64,000 nucleotides of DNA, taken from Pelagibius litoralis (GTDB lineage Bacteria; Pseudomonadota; Alphaproteobacteria; Kiloniellales; DSM-21159). Positions 36,772-44,841 of the stretch are shown piece by piece (the stretch's first letter is position 1; each line of letters starts with the position of its first letter). The notes beneath the pieces were generated by a model. The model did no database searches. It saw only the letters and a program-made list of their open reading frames with translations, and was not told where the DNA came from. The translations under genes and the position numbers were made by a program. Location of the stretch: positions 1-64,000 of the forward strand of contig JARFRB010000099.1 in NCBI GenBank assembly GCA_029287455.1, written 5' to 3'.

Positions 36772-37452
36772 TTGACTTGGGTCCTCGTGGCGGATAACGA
36801 GCCTCTGTTCCGTGAAGGATTGCGGAACCTGTTGTCCCGTATCGACCCGGGCGCGGAAGTCCTTGAGGCTGGCGATCAGGATGAGGCAGCCGGGCTTTTA
36901 GCGTCGCGGGATCGTCCCGAAATGATGGTTTGTTCATTGGTCCTGCCTGGCCCGGAATCCCAGGGCGGGCTGAAGAGTTACCTGACCAAGGACGCGGACC
37001 TGCGAGTTATTGGTGTCATGAATGATTGCGAGAGCCTTGATCCCCTCGATGTTTTACGCGTTGGGGCCAGCGGAGTGGTTTCCCGCACAACGGAACGGCG
37101 CATTCTTCAATTGGCCCTCTACCTTGTGAAGGCGGGTGGGATCTATGTGCCCTCGCGTAGTCTCAAGGCCCTTGTCGTCGAGCCCGAACATGGGCAGCCG
37201 GCTGCGTCAGATAAAACCGAGCCGCGCTTGGTCAGCGATCCGCGGGTCGACATGACCCCTCGACAGCGCCAGGTGCTGCGCTGTCTTGTGAAGGGTATGT
37301 CCAATAAGCTCATCGCCCGCGAGCTTGGCCTCGAACTCGCTACGGTCAAGACTCACGTCCACGGAGTGATCCACAAGCTTGGGGTCGGCAACCGCACCCA
37401 AGCCGCCCTGAAGGCCCATTCCCTTGGATTGGAAGGCTCGCGCTCGCCTTAA
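36772..37452 (+). CDS. LuxR/NarL-family regulator with degenerate receiver domain
   Basis: A 226-residue two-domain regulator. TTG 36772 is the start: GGAGG lies six bases upstream. The receiver (about 1-120) keeps the acidic DNE pair (VADNEPLF), but the phospho-acceptor position in MMVCSLVLPGP is Ser instead of Asp, and the usual KD/K near GVVSRTTERR is Arg. Phosphorylation by a kinase is therefore unlikely. The C-terminal GerE domain (MTPRQRQVLRCLVKGMSNKL, IARELGLELATVKTHVHGVI) is intact. It probably acts as a phosphorylation-independent or ligand/partner-controlled transcription factor. It ends four bases into the convergent secreted-protein gene. Confidence 0.88.
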   Translation: MTWVLVADNEPLFREGLRNLLSRIDPGAEVLEAGDQDEAAGLLASRDRPEMMVCSLVLPGPESQGGLKSYLTKDADLRVIGVMNDCESLDPLDVLRVGASGVVSRTTERRILQLALYLVKAGGIYVPSRSLKALVVEPEHGQPAASDKTEPRLVSDPRVDMTPRQRQVLRCLVKGMSNKLIARELGLELATVKTHVHGVIHKLGVGNRTQAALKAHSLGLEGSRSP

Positions 37453-37823
37453 TCGATGGCGCGGCTGGTACAGCCGATCCGGCTTCCGTTCACATAGGAG
37501 GTGTAGATGATCTGGCACGCCATCAGGCGGCGGTTGCGCTGATCGATAAACCAGAGTGTCCGTCCAGCAGAGGTGATCTTGCTGAAGTTCGCTGTCTGTA
37601 GATCGCTGCCCGTGCTTTCCTTGACGGTCTTGGTGGCCTTCTTACTGCCGGGTCCACGCAAAATCTTAACGCCGCCGGTGCCCGCGTTGCCGATGGTCAC
37701 CAGCTTTCCGCCCGCCGTCTTCTCCTCCTCCGCTTGCGCCGGCACCGCCAGGGAAATGATCGCGGCTGTAGCAATGGCAAGGGCAGCTCGCGTTGCGAGC
37801 CGGGATTTTTGGTTTCGGCGCAT
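37449..37823 (-). CDS. Hypothetical secreted protein
   Basis: A 124-residue protein with a signal peptide (RRNQKSRLATRAALAIATAA then IISLAVPAQAEE, cleavage near 31). The mature part has two Cys (MACQIIYTS and RIGCTSR) that could form a disulfide, and a beta-rich pattern such as TLWFIDQRNRRLMACQI. Periplasmic or extracellular location is expected. Not recognised as a known family. Good codon use and signal peptide make the gene credible. Confidence 0.65.
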   Translation of the reverse strand: MRRNQKSRLATRAALAIATAAIISLAVPAQAEEEKTAGGKLVTIGNAGTGGVKILRGPGSKKATKTVKESTGSDLQTANFSKITSAGRTLWFIDQRNRRLMACQIIYTSYVNGSRIGCTSRAID

Positions 37824-37978
37824 TTCAAGTCGCTCCCAAAGGTTCTCCGCCTTCTATCTGAAGACTAGGCGAAATTCCGTCACGCCGCCCAGGGCCGTGC
37901 GGCGTATTGGGAGAACTCTTGCGCCGAAAACTAATTCAATCTTTCTATTTATAATTGTTCGTTAGATCGTGGTAGGGC

Positions 37979-38188
37979 CTACGCGGCGTTGGCGCGGGGG
38001 ATTTGGCGCCCGGCGGCCGCCAACTCTGGTTCGACCTCCGAAAGAATGAAGATCTTTTCGCCATCGGGGTCGCGCCGCTTGAGCACCCCCTTGGCGATTC
38101 CGTTTTTCAGAAGGGCCGCAACGATGCGGTCCACTTCCGCGCGGTTGTCCTCGGTAAGGGTAATGATGGCGGAAATGTCAGCCTTCAT
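37979..38188 (-). CDS. Hypothetical small protein
   Basis: A 69-residue acidic/amphipathic protein beginning MKADISAIITLTEDNRAEVD with a second half LKRRDPDGEKIFILSEVEPE. GGAG lies nine bases upstream of this ATG; an upstream in-frame TTG would place the start inside that site and is rejected. The pattern (helix, then charged turn and beta strand) could be a small winged-helix-like fold, but I cannot name a family. Confidence 0.55.
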   Translation of the reverse strand: MKADISAIITLTEDNRAEVDRIVAALLKNGIAKGVLKRRDPDGEKIFILSEVEPELAAAGRQIPRANAA

Positions 38189-38343
38189 GTCGTTTTTCTC
38201 CAATGATCGGTAACGCGCGGACAGCTTTGCCTTCGAAGGATTATCGAAAACTTAAAACGCCCGGTGGAATTGGTAGTAGGCGGAAAGGGGTAGTGGGCGA
38301 CGAAAGCCGTTGACGGCCGCCCTTGGCTGTGGGACGAGGGAGC

Positions 38344-38532
38344 TGGCGGTTCCCGCGAAGCCGGACGGACAGCGGGATCAAGAGGGAACACGGTGAGGCC
38401 GACCCAACAGGGACCGAATCCGTGGCTGCCCCCGCAACTGTGAGCGGTTAGGGCCGCGTCGATCCATGCCACTGGGCAACCGGGAAGGCGGACACGAGCC
38501 CGACGAGCCGCGAGCCAGGAGACCTGCCGCCA
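38344..38532 (+). ncRNA. Adenosylcobalamin (B12) riboswitch
   Basis: All hallmarks of the cobalamin aptamer are present in order: AGAGGGAACACGGTGAGGCC, a GAATCCGTGGCTGC segment, the CCCGCAACTGTGAGCGG core, GCCACTGGG, and the B12 box AGCCAGGAGACCTGCC near its end. TGGCGG (38344-38349) and CCGCCA (38527-38532) close the P1 stem. It should repress the downstream cobW-cobN-cobO genes when adenosylcobalamin is abundant. Confidence 0.97.
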
Positions 38533-38559
38533 CCGGCCGCGAAACGGCCGGGCTGTTTT
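38533..38559 (+). terminator. Riboswitch expression-platform terminator
   Basis: CCGGCCG (38533-38539) and CGGCCGG (38545-38551) form a 7-bp stem with loop CGAAA directly after the aptamer's P1, followed by GCTGTTTT. This suggests transcriptional attenuation on ligand binding, though the T run is short. Confidence 0.6.
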
Positions 38560-38583
38560 GATCTAGCGAACACGGAGGGTGTC

Positions 38584-38721
38584 ATGCTCAGGACCGTCGG
38601 CCTTGGCCTTGACCACGTTAGCCCTTGCCGCACGCCGGGAACGGCCCGCTCCGCTATCGCCCCGCTCCACAATGGCTATGTTCCCGCGCGCAAGGTGAAA
38701 GGACGACGACGTGACCTCTAA
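38584..38721 (+). CDS. 45-codon leader ORF between riboswitch and cobW
   Basis: Begins MLRTVGLGLDHVSPCRTPGT and ends VKGRRRDL; basic, no membrane segment. GGAGGG is four bases before the ATG, the best ribosome-binding site in the leader. The last 11 bases overlap the cobW GTG start, so its translation could deliver ribosomes to cobW. No family recognised. Alternatively the site is part of the riboswitch's translational control and the ORF is only incidental. Confidence 0.5.
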   Translation: MLRTVGLGLDHVSPCRTPGTARSAIAPLHNGYVPARKVKGRRRDL

Positions 38722-39757
38722 GATCCCCGCCACGGTGGTAACCGGCTTTCTGGGCGCCGGCAAGACGACGGTTATTCGCAACCTGCTGAGCAACGCTGAA
38801 GGCAGACGGATCGCGCTGATCATCAACGAGTTCGGCGATGTCGGGATCGATCGGGAGGTCCTGCAAGGCTGCGGGGATGTAACTTGCGCCGAGGACGATA
38901 TCGTGGAGCTCGCCAACGGCTGCATCTGCTGCACCGTGGCTGATGAGTTCATCCCCACCATGACCAAGCTTCTCGAGCGCGAGGATCCGCCCGATCATAT
39001 CGTCATCGAGACTTCGGGCTTGGCATTGCCTCAACCGCTCGTGCGGGCCTTTACCTGGCCGGAGATCCGTGCGCAGGTGACCGTCGACGGCGTCGTGACC
39101 GTCGTGGACAGCGCCGCGGTGGCGGACGGCCGCTTTGCCGATGATGAAGTCGCCGTGCAGGCACAGCGCGAAGCGGATCCGGAACTCGATCACGAGAGCC
39201 CGCTGGAGGAACTCTTCGAGGACCAGTTGGCCTGCGCGGACATGATTCTGTTGAACAAGGCGGATCTTGTAGCCGAGGAGGGACTCGAGCGGATCCAGCG
39301 GGACTTGGCGGCTGAGGTGCGGCAGGGCGTGCGCTTCGTGCGCTCGCGGGAAGGCTCGGTCGATCTGGGTGTGCTGCTGGGCTTGGGCGCGGGGGCGGAG
39401 GCCGATCTCGACTCCCGCAAGTCCCACCATGAACTGCAAGGCGAGGCCGACCACGATCACGATGACTTCACCAGCTTCGTGGTCGACCTGGCGCCGGTGA
39501 CGGATCACTCGGCGTTATTGGACCGGGTGCGCCAGGCGATTTTGGCATTCGATATTCTGCGGGTGAAAGGTTTCGTGGCCGTCGAGGGCAAGGCGATGCG
39601 GTTGGTGGTGCAGGCCGCCGGGCCCCGTCTCGAAAGCTATTTCGACCGGCCTTGGGCGCTTGAGGAAGCGCCGGGCGGCGCCCTGGTTGTGATCGGTCAG
39701 ACCGGCCTGGACGAGGCGGCGGTCCGACGGGCCTTGGGCGCGGCACCGGCGGGCTAG
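38711..39757 (+). CDS. cobW: CobW-family GTP-dependent metal chaperone
   Basis: A 348-residue G3E GTPase thought to deliver cobalt to cobalamin synthesis. Walker A GFLGAGKTTVIRNLL, the invariant metal-binding GCICCTV (CxCC), Walker B/switch ETSGLALPQPLV and NKADLV are clear. A His-rich segment (HHELQGEADHDHDD) lies between the GTPase and the C-terminal CobW_C domain. GTG start after AAAGGA. First main gene under the B12 riboswitch and five bases ahead of cobN, which fits cobalt delivery to the chelatase. Confidence 0.95.
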   Translation: MTSKIPATVVTGFLGAGKTTVIRNLLSNAEGRRIALIINEFGDVGIDREVLQGCGDVTCAEDDIVELANGCICCTVADEFIPTMTKLLEREDPPDHIVIETSGLALPQPLVRAFTWPEIRAQVTVDGVVTVVDSAAVADGRFADDEVAVQAQREADPELDHESPLEELFEDQLACADMILLNKADLVAEEGLERIQRDLAAEVRQGVRFVRSREGSVDLGVLLGLGAGAEADLDSRKSHHELQGEADHDHDDFTSFVVDLAPVTDHSALLDRVRQAILAFDILRVKGFVAVEGKAMRLVVQAAGPRLESYFDRPWALEEAPGGALVVIGQTGLDEAAVRRALGAAPAG

Positions 39758-39762
39758 ATCGT

Positions 39763-42700
39763 ATGCATCTTCTCGCCATACCGAGCGGCACCCTGGACGA
39801 CGACACGAAAGCCGTCGATCTCGCCCAGGAGCCTGCGGACATCGTGGTGCTCTCCGCTGCAGACTCGGAACTCGCGGCTTTGGCGCACGCGCGCGATGGA
39901 CAAGCGCCGGGCGCGCCCAGCCTGCGGCTGGCGAACTTTCTCAATCTGTCCCACAGCCTCTCTGTTGATCTCTATCTGGAGCAGACCGCGCGCCACGCGA
40001 AGCTCATCGTGCTGCGTCTGCTAGGCGGCGCGAGCTATTGGCCCTACGGGTTGGATTGCCTGGTCGAGTTGGCCGAACGGACCGGCATTCCCTTGGCAGT
40101 TCTGCCGGGCGACGGCCAGCCGGATAGCGAGCTTTTGGCGCGCTCCACTCTCGGCGAAGGGCATTGCTTGGCCCTGTGGAACTACTTGATCGAGGGCGGT
40201 CCGGGCAACGCCACGCGCTTCTTGGACTACGCCGCCCATCTTCTGGGGGCGGGGGAGGCGCCGCCGGCCGCGACACCGCTTCTGAAGGCGGGGCTCTATT
40301 GGCCGGATCGCGAGGAGGCGGGGCTGCCGGATCTTCGGTGTGCGTGGCGAGAGGGGGCGCCGGTCGCGGCCATCACCTTCTATCGCGCGCTCATCCAAGG
40401 CGGAAATCTGGCGCCTGTGGATGCTCTGATCGCGGCTCTGCGGACCGAGGGGTTGAACCCGCTGCCGGTCTTCGTATCGAGCTTGAAGGACCCGGTTTCG
40501 GCGGCGACGCTGCAGCGGGTCTTTGCGGAGGAAAGGCCGGACATCGTTCTCAACGCGACCGGCTTCGCGGTGGCCGGGTTCGGGCCCAGGGAAGGCGACA
40601 CCTCGGAACCCGCCAACCCCTTCGCGGAGTTCGAATGCCCCGTGCTCCAGGTTGTGTTCTCCGGCTCCTCGCGCAAACGCTGGGAGGACACACAGCAAGG
40701 CTTGTCGGCGCGCGACCTCGCCATGAACGTCGTCTTGCCGGAACTCGACGGCCGCGTCCTAACCAGAGCGCTTTCATTCAAATCCGGTACGGCGCTGCAT
40801 GCGCTCACCCAGTGCCGCGTGCCTCACTACGAGCCGGAGCCGGGCCGGATTTCCTTCACCGCCCGTCTGGCGCGGGCCTGGACTCGTTTGGCGCGCACGG
40901 TGCCCGCCGAGCGCCGGGTGGCGGTGGTTCTGGCGAATTATCCGAACCGGGACGGCAGGGTCGGCAACGGCGTGGGCTTCGACACCCCGGCGAGCACGGT
41001 CAAGCTGCTCGAAGCGCTCGGGCAGGCCGGTTACGACTGCGCGGGCTTTCCCGGCGACGGGGATACGCTCATCCGCGACCTCTTGAAGGGGCCGACGAAC
41101 CGGCTCAAGGCGCACCGAAGGTCGCAAGTGACGCTTTCCCTGGCGGACTACCGGAAGCACTACAATGATCTGCCCGGCGAGTTGCGGGCCGGCCTGGAAG
41201 CGCGCTGGGGCAGGCCCGAGGAGGACCCCTTCGTCCGGGACGGTGCCTTCCAGCTTGCCATCCTGCGCTACGGCTCCGTGGTTGTCGGTATCCAGCCGGC
41301 CCGCGGCTACAACATCGATCCGAAGGATAGCTATCACGATCCCGCGCTCATTCCGCCCCATGGTTATCTCGCCTTTTACATTTGGATGCGCGAGGTCTTC
41401 GGGGCGCAGGCGATCGTACACAATGGAAAGCACGGGAACTTGGAATGGTTGCCGGGCAAGGCAGTTGCCCTGTCGGAGACTTGTTGGCCGGAAGCGGCCC
41501 TAGGGGCCGTGCCGCACATCTATCCCTTCATCGTCAACGATCCCGGCGAGGGTACCCAGGCCAAGCGGCGCGCGGCCGCTGTGATCGTCGACCACTTGAC
41601 CCCGCCGCTGACGCGCGCCGGCGCTTATGGCCCTCTAAAGGATCTGGAGGCCTTGATCGACGAGTATTTCCAGGCTTCCGGCGTGGATCCGCGCCGGTTG
41701 GACCTGCTCAAGCGCCGCATTTTGGAATTGACCCAATCCTCCGGTCTCGACGTGGATTGCGGCATCGAACCGGACGAGGCTGAGGAATCCGCGCTCTCGA
41801 AGATCGACACCTACGTTTGCGAGACGAAGGAGGCGCAGATCCGCAACGGCCTTCATGTGCTGGGCGAAGCGCCGGCCGGCGACTTGGAGACCGACCTGCT
41901 GGTGGCCCTGACCCGCGCGCCGCGCAACCGTGGGGAGGGGCCTGATGCCTCATTGATCCGCGCGCTTGCCGAAGATCTCGGGCTAACTGGCTTCGATCCC
42001 CTCGACTGCGAAATGGGGGCACCTTGGCAGGGCGCGCAGCCGGCCGCCCTAGCCTCCATCGACGCGGCACTATGGCGCAGCCAGGGAGATACGGTGGAGC
42101 GGCTGGAATTGCTTGCCCAGGCCCTCGTCGCCGGAGACGTTGACCCGGGCGATTGGCAGAAGACCGGGCAGGTACTTCGTGAGATCTTCGAAACGATCAG
42201 ACCGAGCGTTCGCGCCTGCGGGCCCAGCGAGATCGGCAGCCTGCTCACCGCCCTCGACGGCCGTTTCGTGGAGCCGGGTCCCTCAGGTGCGCCGACCCGC
42301 GGCCGGCTGGACGTGCTGCCCACGGGCCGGAACTTTTACTCGGTGGACAATCGCGCCCTGCCCACACCGGCCGCCTGGGCTCTGGGGGAGAGGTCCGCGC
42401 GCCTCTTGATCGAACGGCATGTGCAGGAAAATGGGAATTGGCCCGTCGCCTTCGGGCTTTCCGCTTGGGGGACGGCCAACATGCGCACCGGCGGGGACGA
42501 TATCGCGCAAGCGCTCGCGCTCATCGGCGCGCGCCCAGTCTGGGATCCGATGAGTTGGCGCGTCACCGGCATCGAGGTCATCCCACAAGCCGAATTGGGA
42601 CGCCCGAGGGTAGATGTGACCCTGCGCGTATCGGGCTTCTTCCGGGACGCCTTTCCGGGCCAGATCGAGCTTTTCGATCAGGCGGTCCGAGCGGTGGGCG

Positions 42701-43536
42701 CTCTTGACGAACCGGAGGCAGCCAACCCCATCGCCGCGCGCATGCACCAGGAAGCCGAAGAGCTTCAGGCAAGAGGCATTCCCCAAGACCAAGCCTTACG
42801 CTTGTCTGGATTCCGGGTTTTTGGCTCCAAGCCGGGGGCCTATGGCGCGGGGCTGCAGGCCCTCATCGACGAGGGGATCTGGGCCGAGCGCGCCGACCTC
42901 GCCGAGGCTTATGTCGCCTGGGGCGGCTTCGCCTATGGCGCCGGGGCGGAAGGGGAGGAGCGGCAGGAGCTCTTCGTCCGCCGCCTTGGGCGCATCGAGG
43001 CGGTGGTGCACAATCAAGATAACCGGGAGCACGATCTACTCGACTCCGACGACTACTACCAGTTCGAAGGCGGCATGACGGCGGCGGTCGAGCAGCACTC
43101 CGGTGTGAGGCCCCAGGTCTACCACAACGACCATTCGCGGCCCGAGCGCCCGGTCGTCCGAACCTTGGAAGAGGAGATCGGCCGGGTGGTGCGCTCGCGG
43201 GTAGTCAATCCGAAATGGATCGCGGGCGTGATGCGCCACGGCTACAAGGGCGCATTCGAGATCGCCGCCACGGTGGACTATATGTTCGCGTTCTCCGCCA
43301 CCACCGGCGCCGTGAAGCCGCACCACTTCCAACTGGCCTTCGATGCCTTCCTGGGCGACCGGGCGGTGCGGGACTTCCTGGAGGATGCGAACCCCAACGC
43401 ACTAGAGGAAATCGTGGAGCGCTTTCGCGAAGCCGTCGACAGAGGCCTATGGGCGCCGCGCTCCAATTCGACCCATCATGAGCTGGCGGAGTTGGCGGTG
43501 GCCGCATCCGCCGCCGAAAGGGAGGCTACGGCATGA
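39763..43536 (+). CDS. cobN: Cobaltochelatase subunit CobN
   Basis: The 1257-residue large subunit of the aerobic ATP-dependent chelatase that inserts Co2+ into hydrogenobyrinic acid a,c-diamide with CobS and CobT. CobN/magnesium chelatase H features: ANFLNLSHSLSVDLYLEQ, LGGASYWPYGLD, FVSSLKDP, ANYPNRDGRVGNGVGFDTPA, VHNGKHGNLEWLPGK, and the C-terminal SWGTANMRTGGDDIAQAL and KWIAGVMRHGYKGAFE. Full length. CobS and CobT are not in this window, as usual for alphaproteobacteria. The stop overlaps cobO by four bases. Confidence 0.97.
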   Translation: MHLLAIPSGTLDDDTKAVDLAQEPADIVVLSAADSELAALAHARDGQAPGAPSLRLANFLNLSHSLSVDLYLEQTARHAKLIVLRLLGGASYWPYGLDCLVELAERTGIPLAVLPGDGQPDSELLARSTLGEGHCLALWNYLIEGGPGNATRFLDYAAHLLGAGEAPPAATPLLKAGLYWPDREEAGLPDLRCAWREGAPVAAITFYRALIQGGNLAPVDALIAALRTEGLNPLPVFVSSLKDPVSAATLQRVFAEERPDIVLNATGFAVAGFGPREGDTSEPANPFAEFECPVLQVVFSGSSRKRWEDTQQGLSARDLAMNVVLPELDGRVLTRALSFKSGTALHALTQCRVPHYEPEPGRISFTARLARAWTRLARTVPAERRVAVVLANYPNRDGRVGNGVGFDTPASTVKLLEALGQAGYDCAGFPGDGDTLIRDLLKGPTNRLKAHRRSQVTLSLADYRKHYNDLPGELRAGLEARWGRPEEDPFVRDGAFQLAILRYGSVVVGIQPARGYNIDPKDSYHDPALIPPHGYLAFYIWMREVFGAQAIVHNGKHGNLEWLPGKAVALSETCWPEAALGAVPHIYPFIVNDPGEGTQAKRRAAAVIVDHLTPPLTRAGAYGPLKDLEALIDEYFQASGVDPRRLDLLKRRILELTQSSGLDVDCGIEPDEAEESALSKIDTYVCETKEAQIRNGLHVLGEAPAGDLETDLLVALTRAPRNRGEGPDASLIRALAEDLGLTGFDPLDCEMGAPWQGAQPAALASIDAALWRSQGDTVERLELLAQALVAGDVDPGDWQKTGQVLREIFETIRPSVRACGPSEIGSLLTALDGRFVEPGPSGAPTRGRLDVLPTGRNFYSVDNRALPTPAAWALGERSARLLIERHVQENGNWPVAFGLSAWGTANMRTGGDDIAQALALIGARPVWDPMSWRVTGIEVIPQAELGRPRVDVTLRVSGFFRDAFPGQIELFDQAVRAVGALDEPEAANPIAARMHQEAEELQARGIPQDQALRLSGFRVFGSKPGAYGAGLQALIDEGIWAERADLAEAYVAWGGFAYGAGAEGEERQELFVRRLGRIEAVVHNQDNREHDLLDSDDYYQFEGGMTAAVEQHSGVRPQVYHNDHSRPERPVVRTLEEEIGRVVRSRVVNPKWIAGVMRHGYKGAFEIAATVDYMFAFSATTGAVKPHHFQLAFDAFLGDRAVRDFLEDANPNALEEIVERFREAVDRGLWAPRSNSTHHELAELAVAASAAEREATA

Positions 43537-44162
43537 CAGACGCGAAACCCGAAATGACCGAGGAAGACGTCAACGCCCGCCACGCCGAGAAGATGCGGCG
43601 AAAGAAGGAGGCGCGGGACAAGATCCTGGCCACCAAGACCATCGAGAAAGGCCTCTTGATCGTCCACACTGGGAAAGGCAAGGGCAAGTCCACAGCGGCC
43701 TTCGGCATGGTCTTCCGGGCACTCGGCCATGGTTTTCCCGTCGGTGTAGTGCAGTTCGTGAAGGGCGGCTGGGAGACCGGTGAGCGCGACGTCCTGGAGA
43801 AGTTCCCCGACCTGGTGACCATCAAGGCCATGGGCGAGGGCTTCACCTGGGAGACCCAGGACCGGGAGCGCGACGTCGCCAGCGCGCGGGCGGCCTGGGA
43901 GGAGGCCAAGCGCATGATCGCCGACCCGTCCTTGCGCATGGTGCTGCTGGATGAACTCAATATCGTGCTGCGCTACGGCTACCTGCCGGTCGAGGAGGTG
44001 GTGGAGGTGCTTTCCAACAAACCGTCCGACACACACGTTATCGTCACCGGCCGTAACGCCAAGGACGAGCTGATTGAAATCGCCGACCTGGTAACGGAAA
44101 TGACCCTGGTCAAGCACCCTTTCCGCTCCGGCGTGAAGGCGCAAGCAGGGATCGAGTTCTAG
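43533..44162 (+). CDS. cobO: Cob(I)yrinic acid a,c-diamide adenosyltransferase
   Basis: A 209-residue CobO/BtuR-type enzyme transferring the adenosyl group from ATP to the corrinoid cobalt. The N-terminal basic helix (ARHAEKMRRKKEARDKIL) precedes the P-loop HTGKGKGKSTAAFGMV, then QFVKGGWETGERD, VLLDELNIVLRYGYL and VIVTGRNAKDELIEIADLVT. Length is typical. Overlaps cobN (ATGA), completing the riboswitch-controlled cobW-cobN-cobO operon. Confidence 0.96.
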   Translation: MTDAKPEMTEEDVNARHAEKMRRKKEARDKILATKTIEKGLLIVHTGKGKGKSTAAFGMVFRALGHGFPVGVVQFVKGGWETGERDVLEKFPDLVTIKAMGEGFTWETQDRERDVASARAAWEEAKRMIADPSLRMVLLDELNIVLRYGYLPVEEVVEVLSNKPSDTHVIVTGRNAKDELIEIADLVTEMTLVKHPFRSGVKAQAGIEF

Positions 44163-44273
44163 ACGGCGGGCAGGTTGCTAAGCGACACCCGGCCGAAGTT
44201 TCCGCGCGCCTAGCAGCCGCGCCCCGCTTTACCTTCGAGACGCGGCCGTGCAAGGGCGACCCGGCGGGAATCA

Positions 44274-44702
44274 TCAGATGATGTTGCCGGCAACCTCTTC
44301 GATGATCCGGCCGCGCAGACTGCCATCGAGTTCGAATTTGTGCATCACGCCGTCGATAAGCAGCACATCAACGCAGCGCAAGCGCATCGGCTTGTCTCCG
44401 TGGACGCCGACACAGACATGGTCGGCAAGGTCGGTGGCGTAGAATCCCTCGAGGATTTGGTCCGAGCCGAAAATCTTCAGGATCGTCCCGTTCCGGCCGT
44501 CGTAGTAGACCAGCGCCGTGGCCCCGGTGTTCAGGTTCTCGAAGGTGACCGTCTTGTCGGCCAACCGGTCGTTGATTTCCTCGGCCGTAAGCTTGGTAGC
44601 GCCATTGTTGAGCGCGTCTTCAAGCTGGCTTGCCTCGGCGCTCATGCTCGATACACAAAAGAAAGCCACGGCGCCGACAAGGGCAGGAAGCATGCGTTTC
44701 AT
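44274..44702 (-). CDS. Hypothetical secreted protein
   Basis: About 142 residues from the ATG giving MKRMLPALVGAVAFFCVSSM, a Sec signal peptide with likely cleavage after AEAS. The mature protein begins with an amphipathic helix (LEDALNNGATKLTAEEINDR), then strands containing TGATALVYYDGRNGTILKIF and two Cys (HVCVGVHG, LRCVDVLL) that could pair. It resembles short periplasmic proteins of unknown function common in marine alphaproteobacteria. Divergent from the CadC-like regulator, which may control it (inference). Confidence 0.7.
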   Translation of the reverse strand: MKRMLPALVGAVAFFCVSSMSAEASQLEDALNNGATKLTAEEINDRLADKTVTFENLNTGATALVYYDGRNGTILKIFGSDQILEGFYATDLADHVCVGVHGDKPMRLRCVDVLLIDGVMHKFELDGSLRGRIIEEVAGNII

Positions 44703-44841
44703 GATTTCGTTCTCCTGATTCGACATTCATTTCGCCAGTCCATGTCCGAGTGGCCAGGGACGCATGCCATTGTGCCTATAGCGCCACACTTGAGCTTGAG
44801 GATGCTTTGAGGAAGTCTAGGGATGGTCTGAGTTTTCCTAA

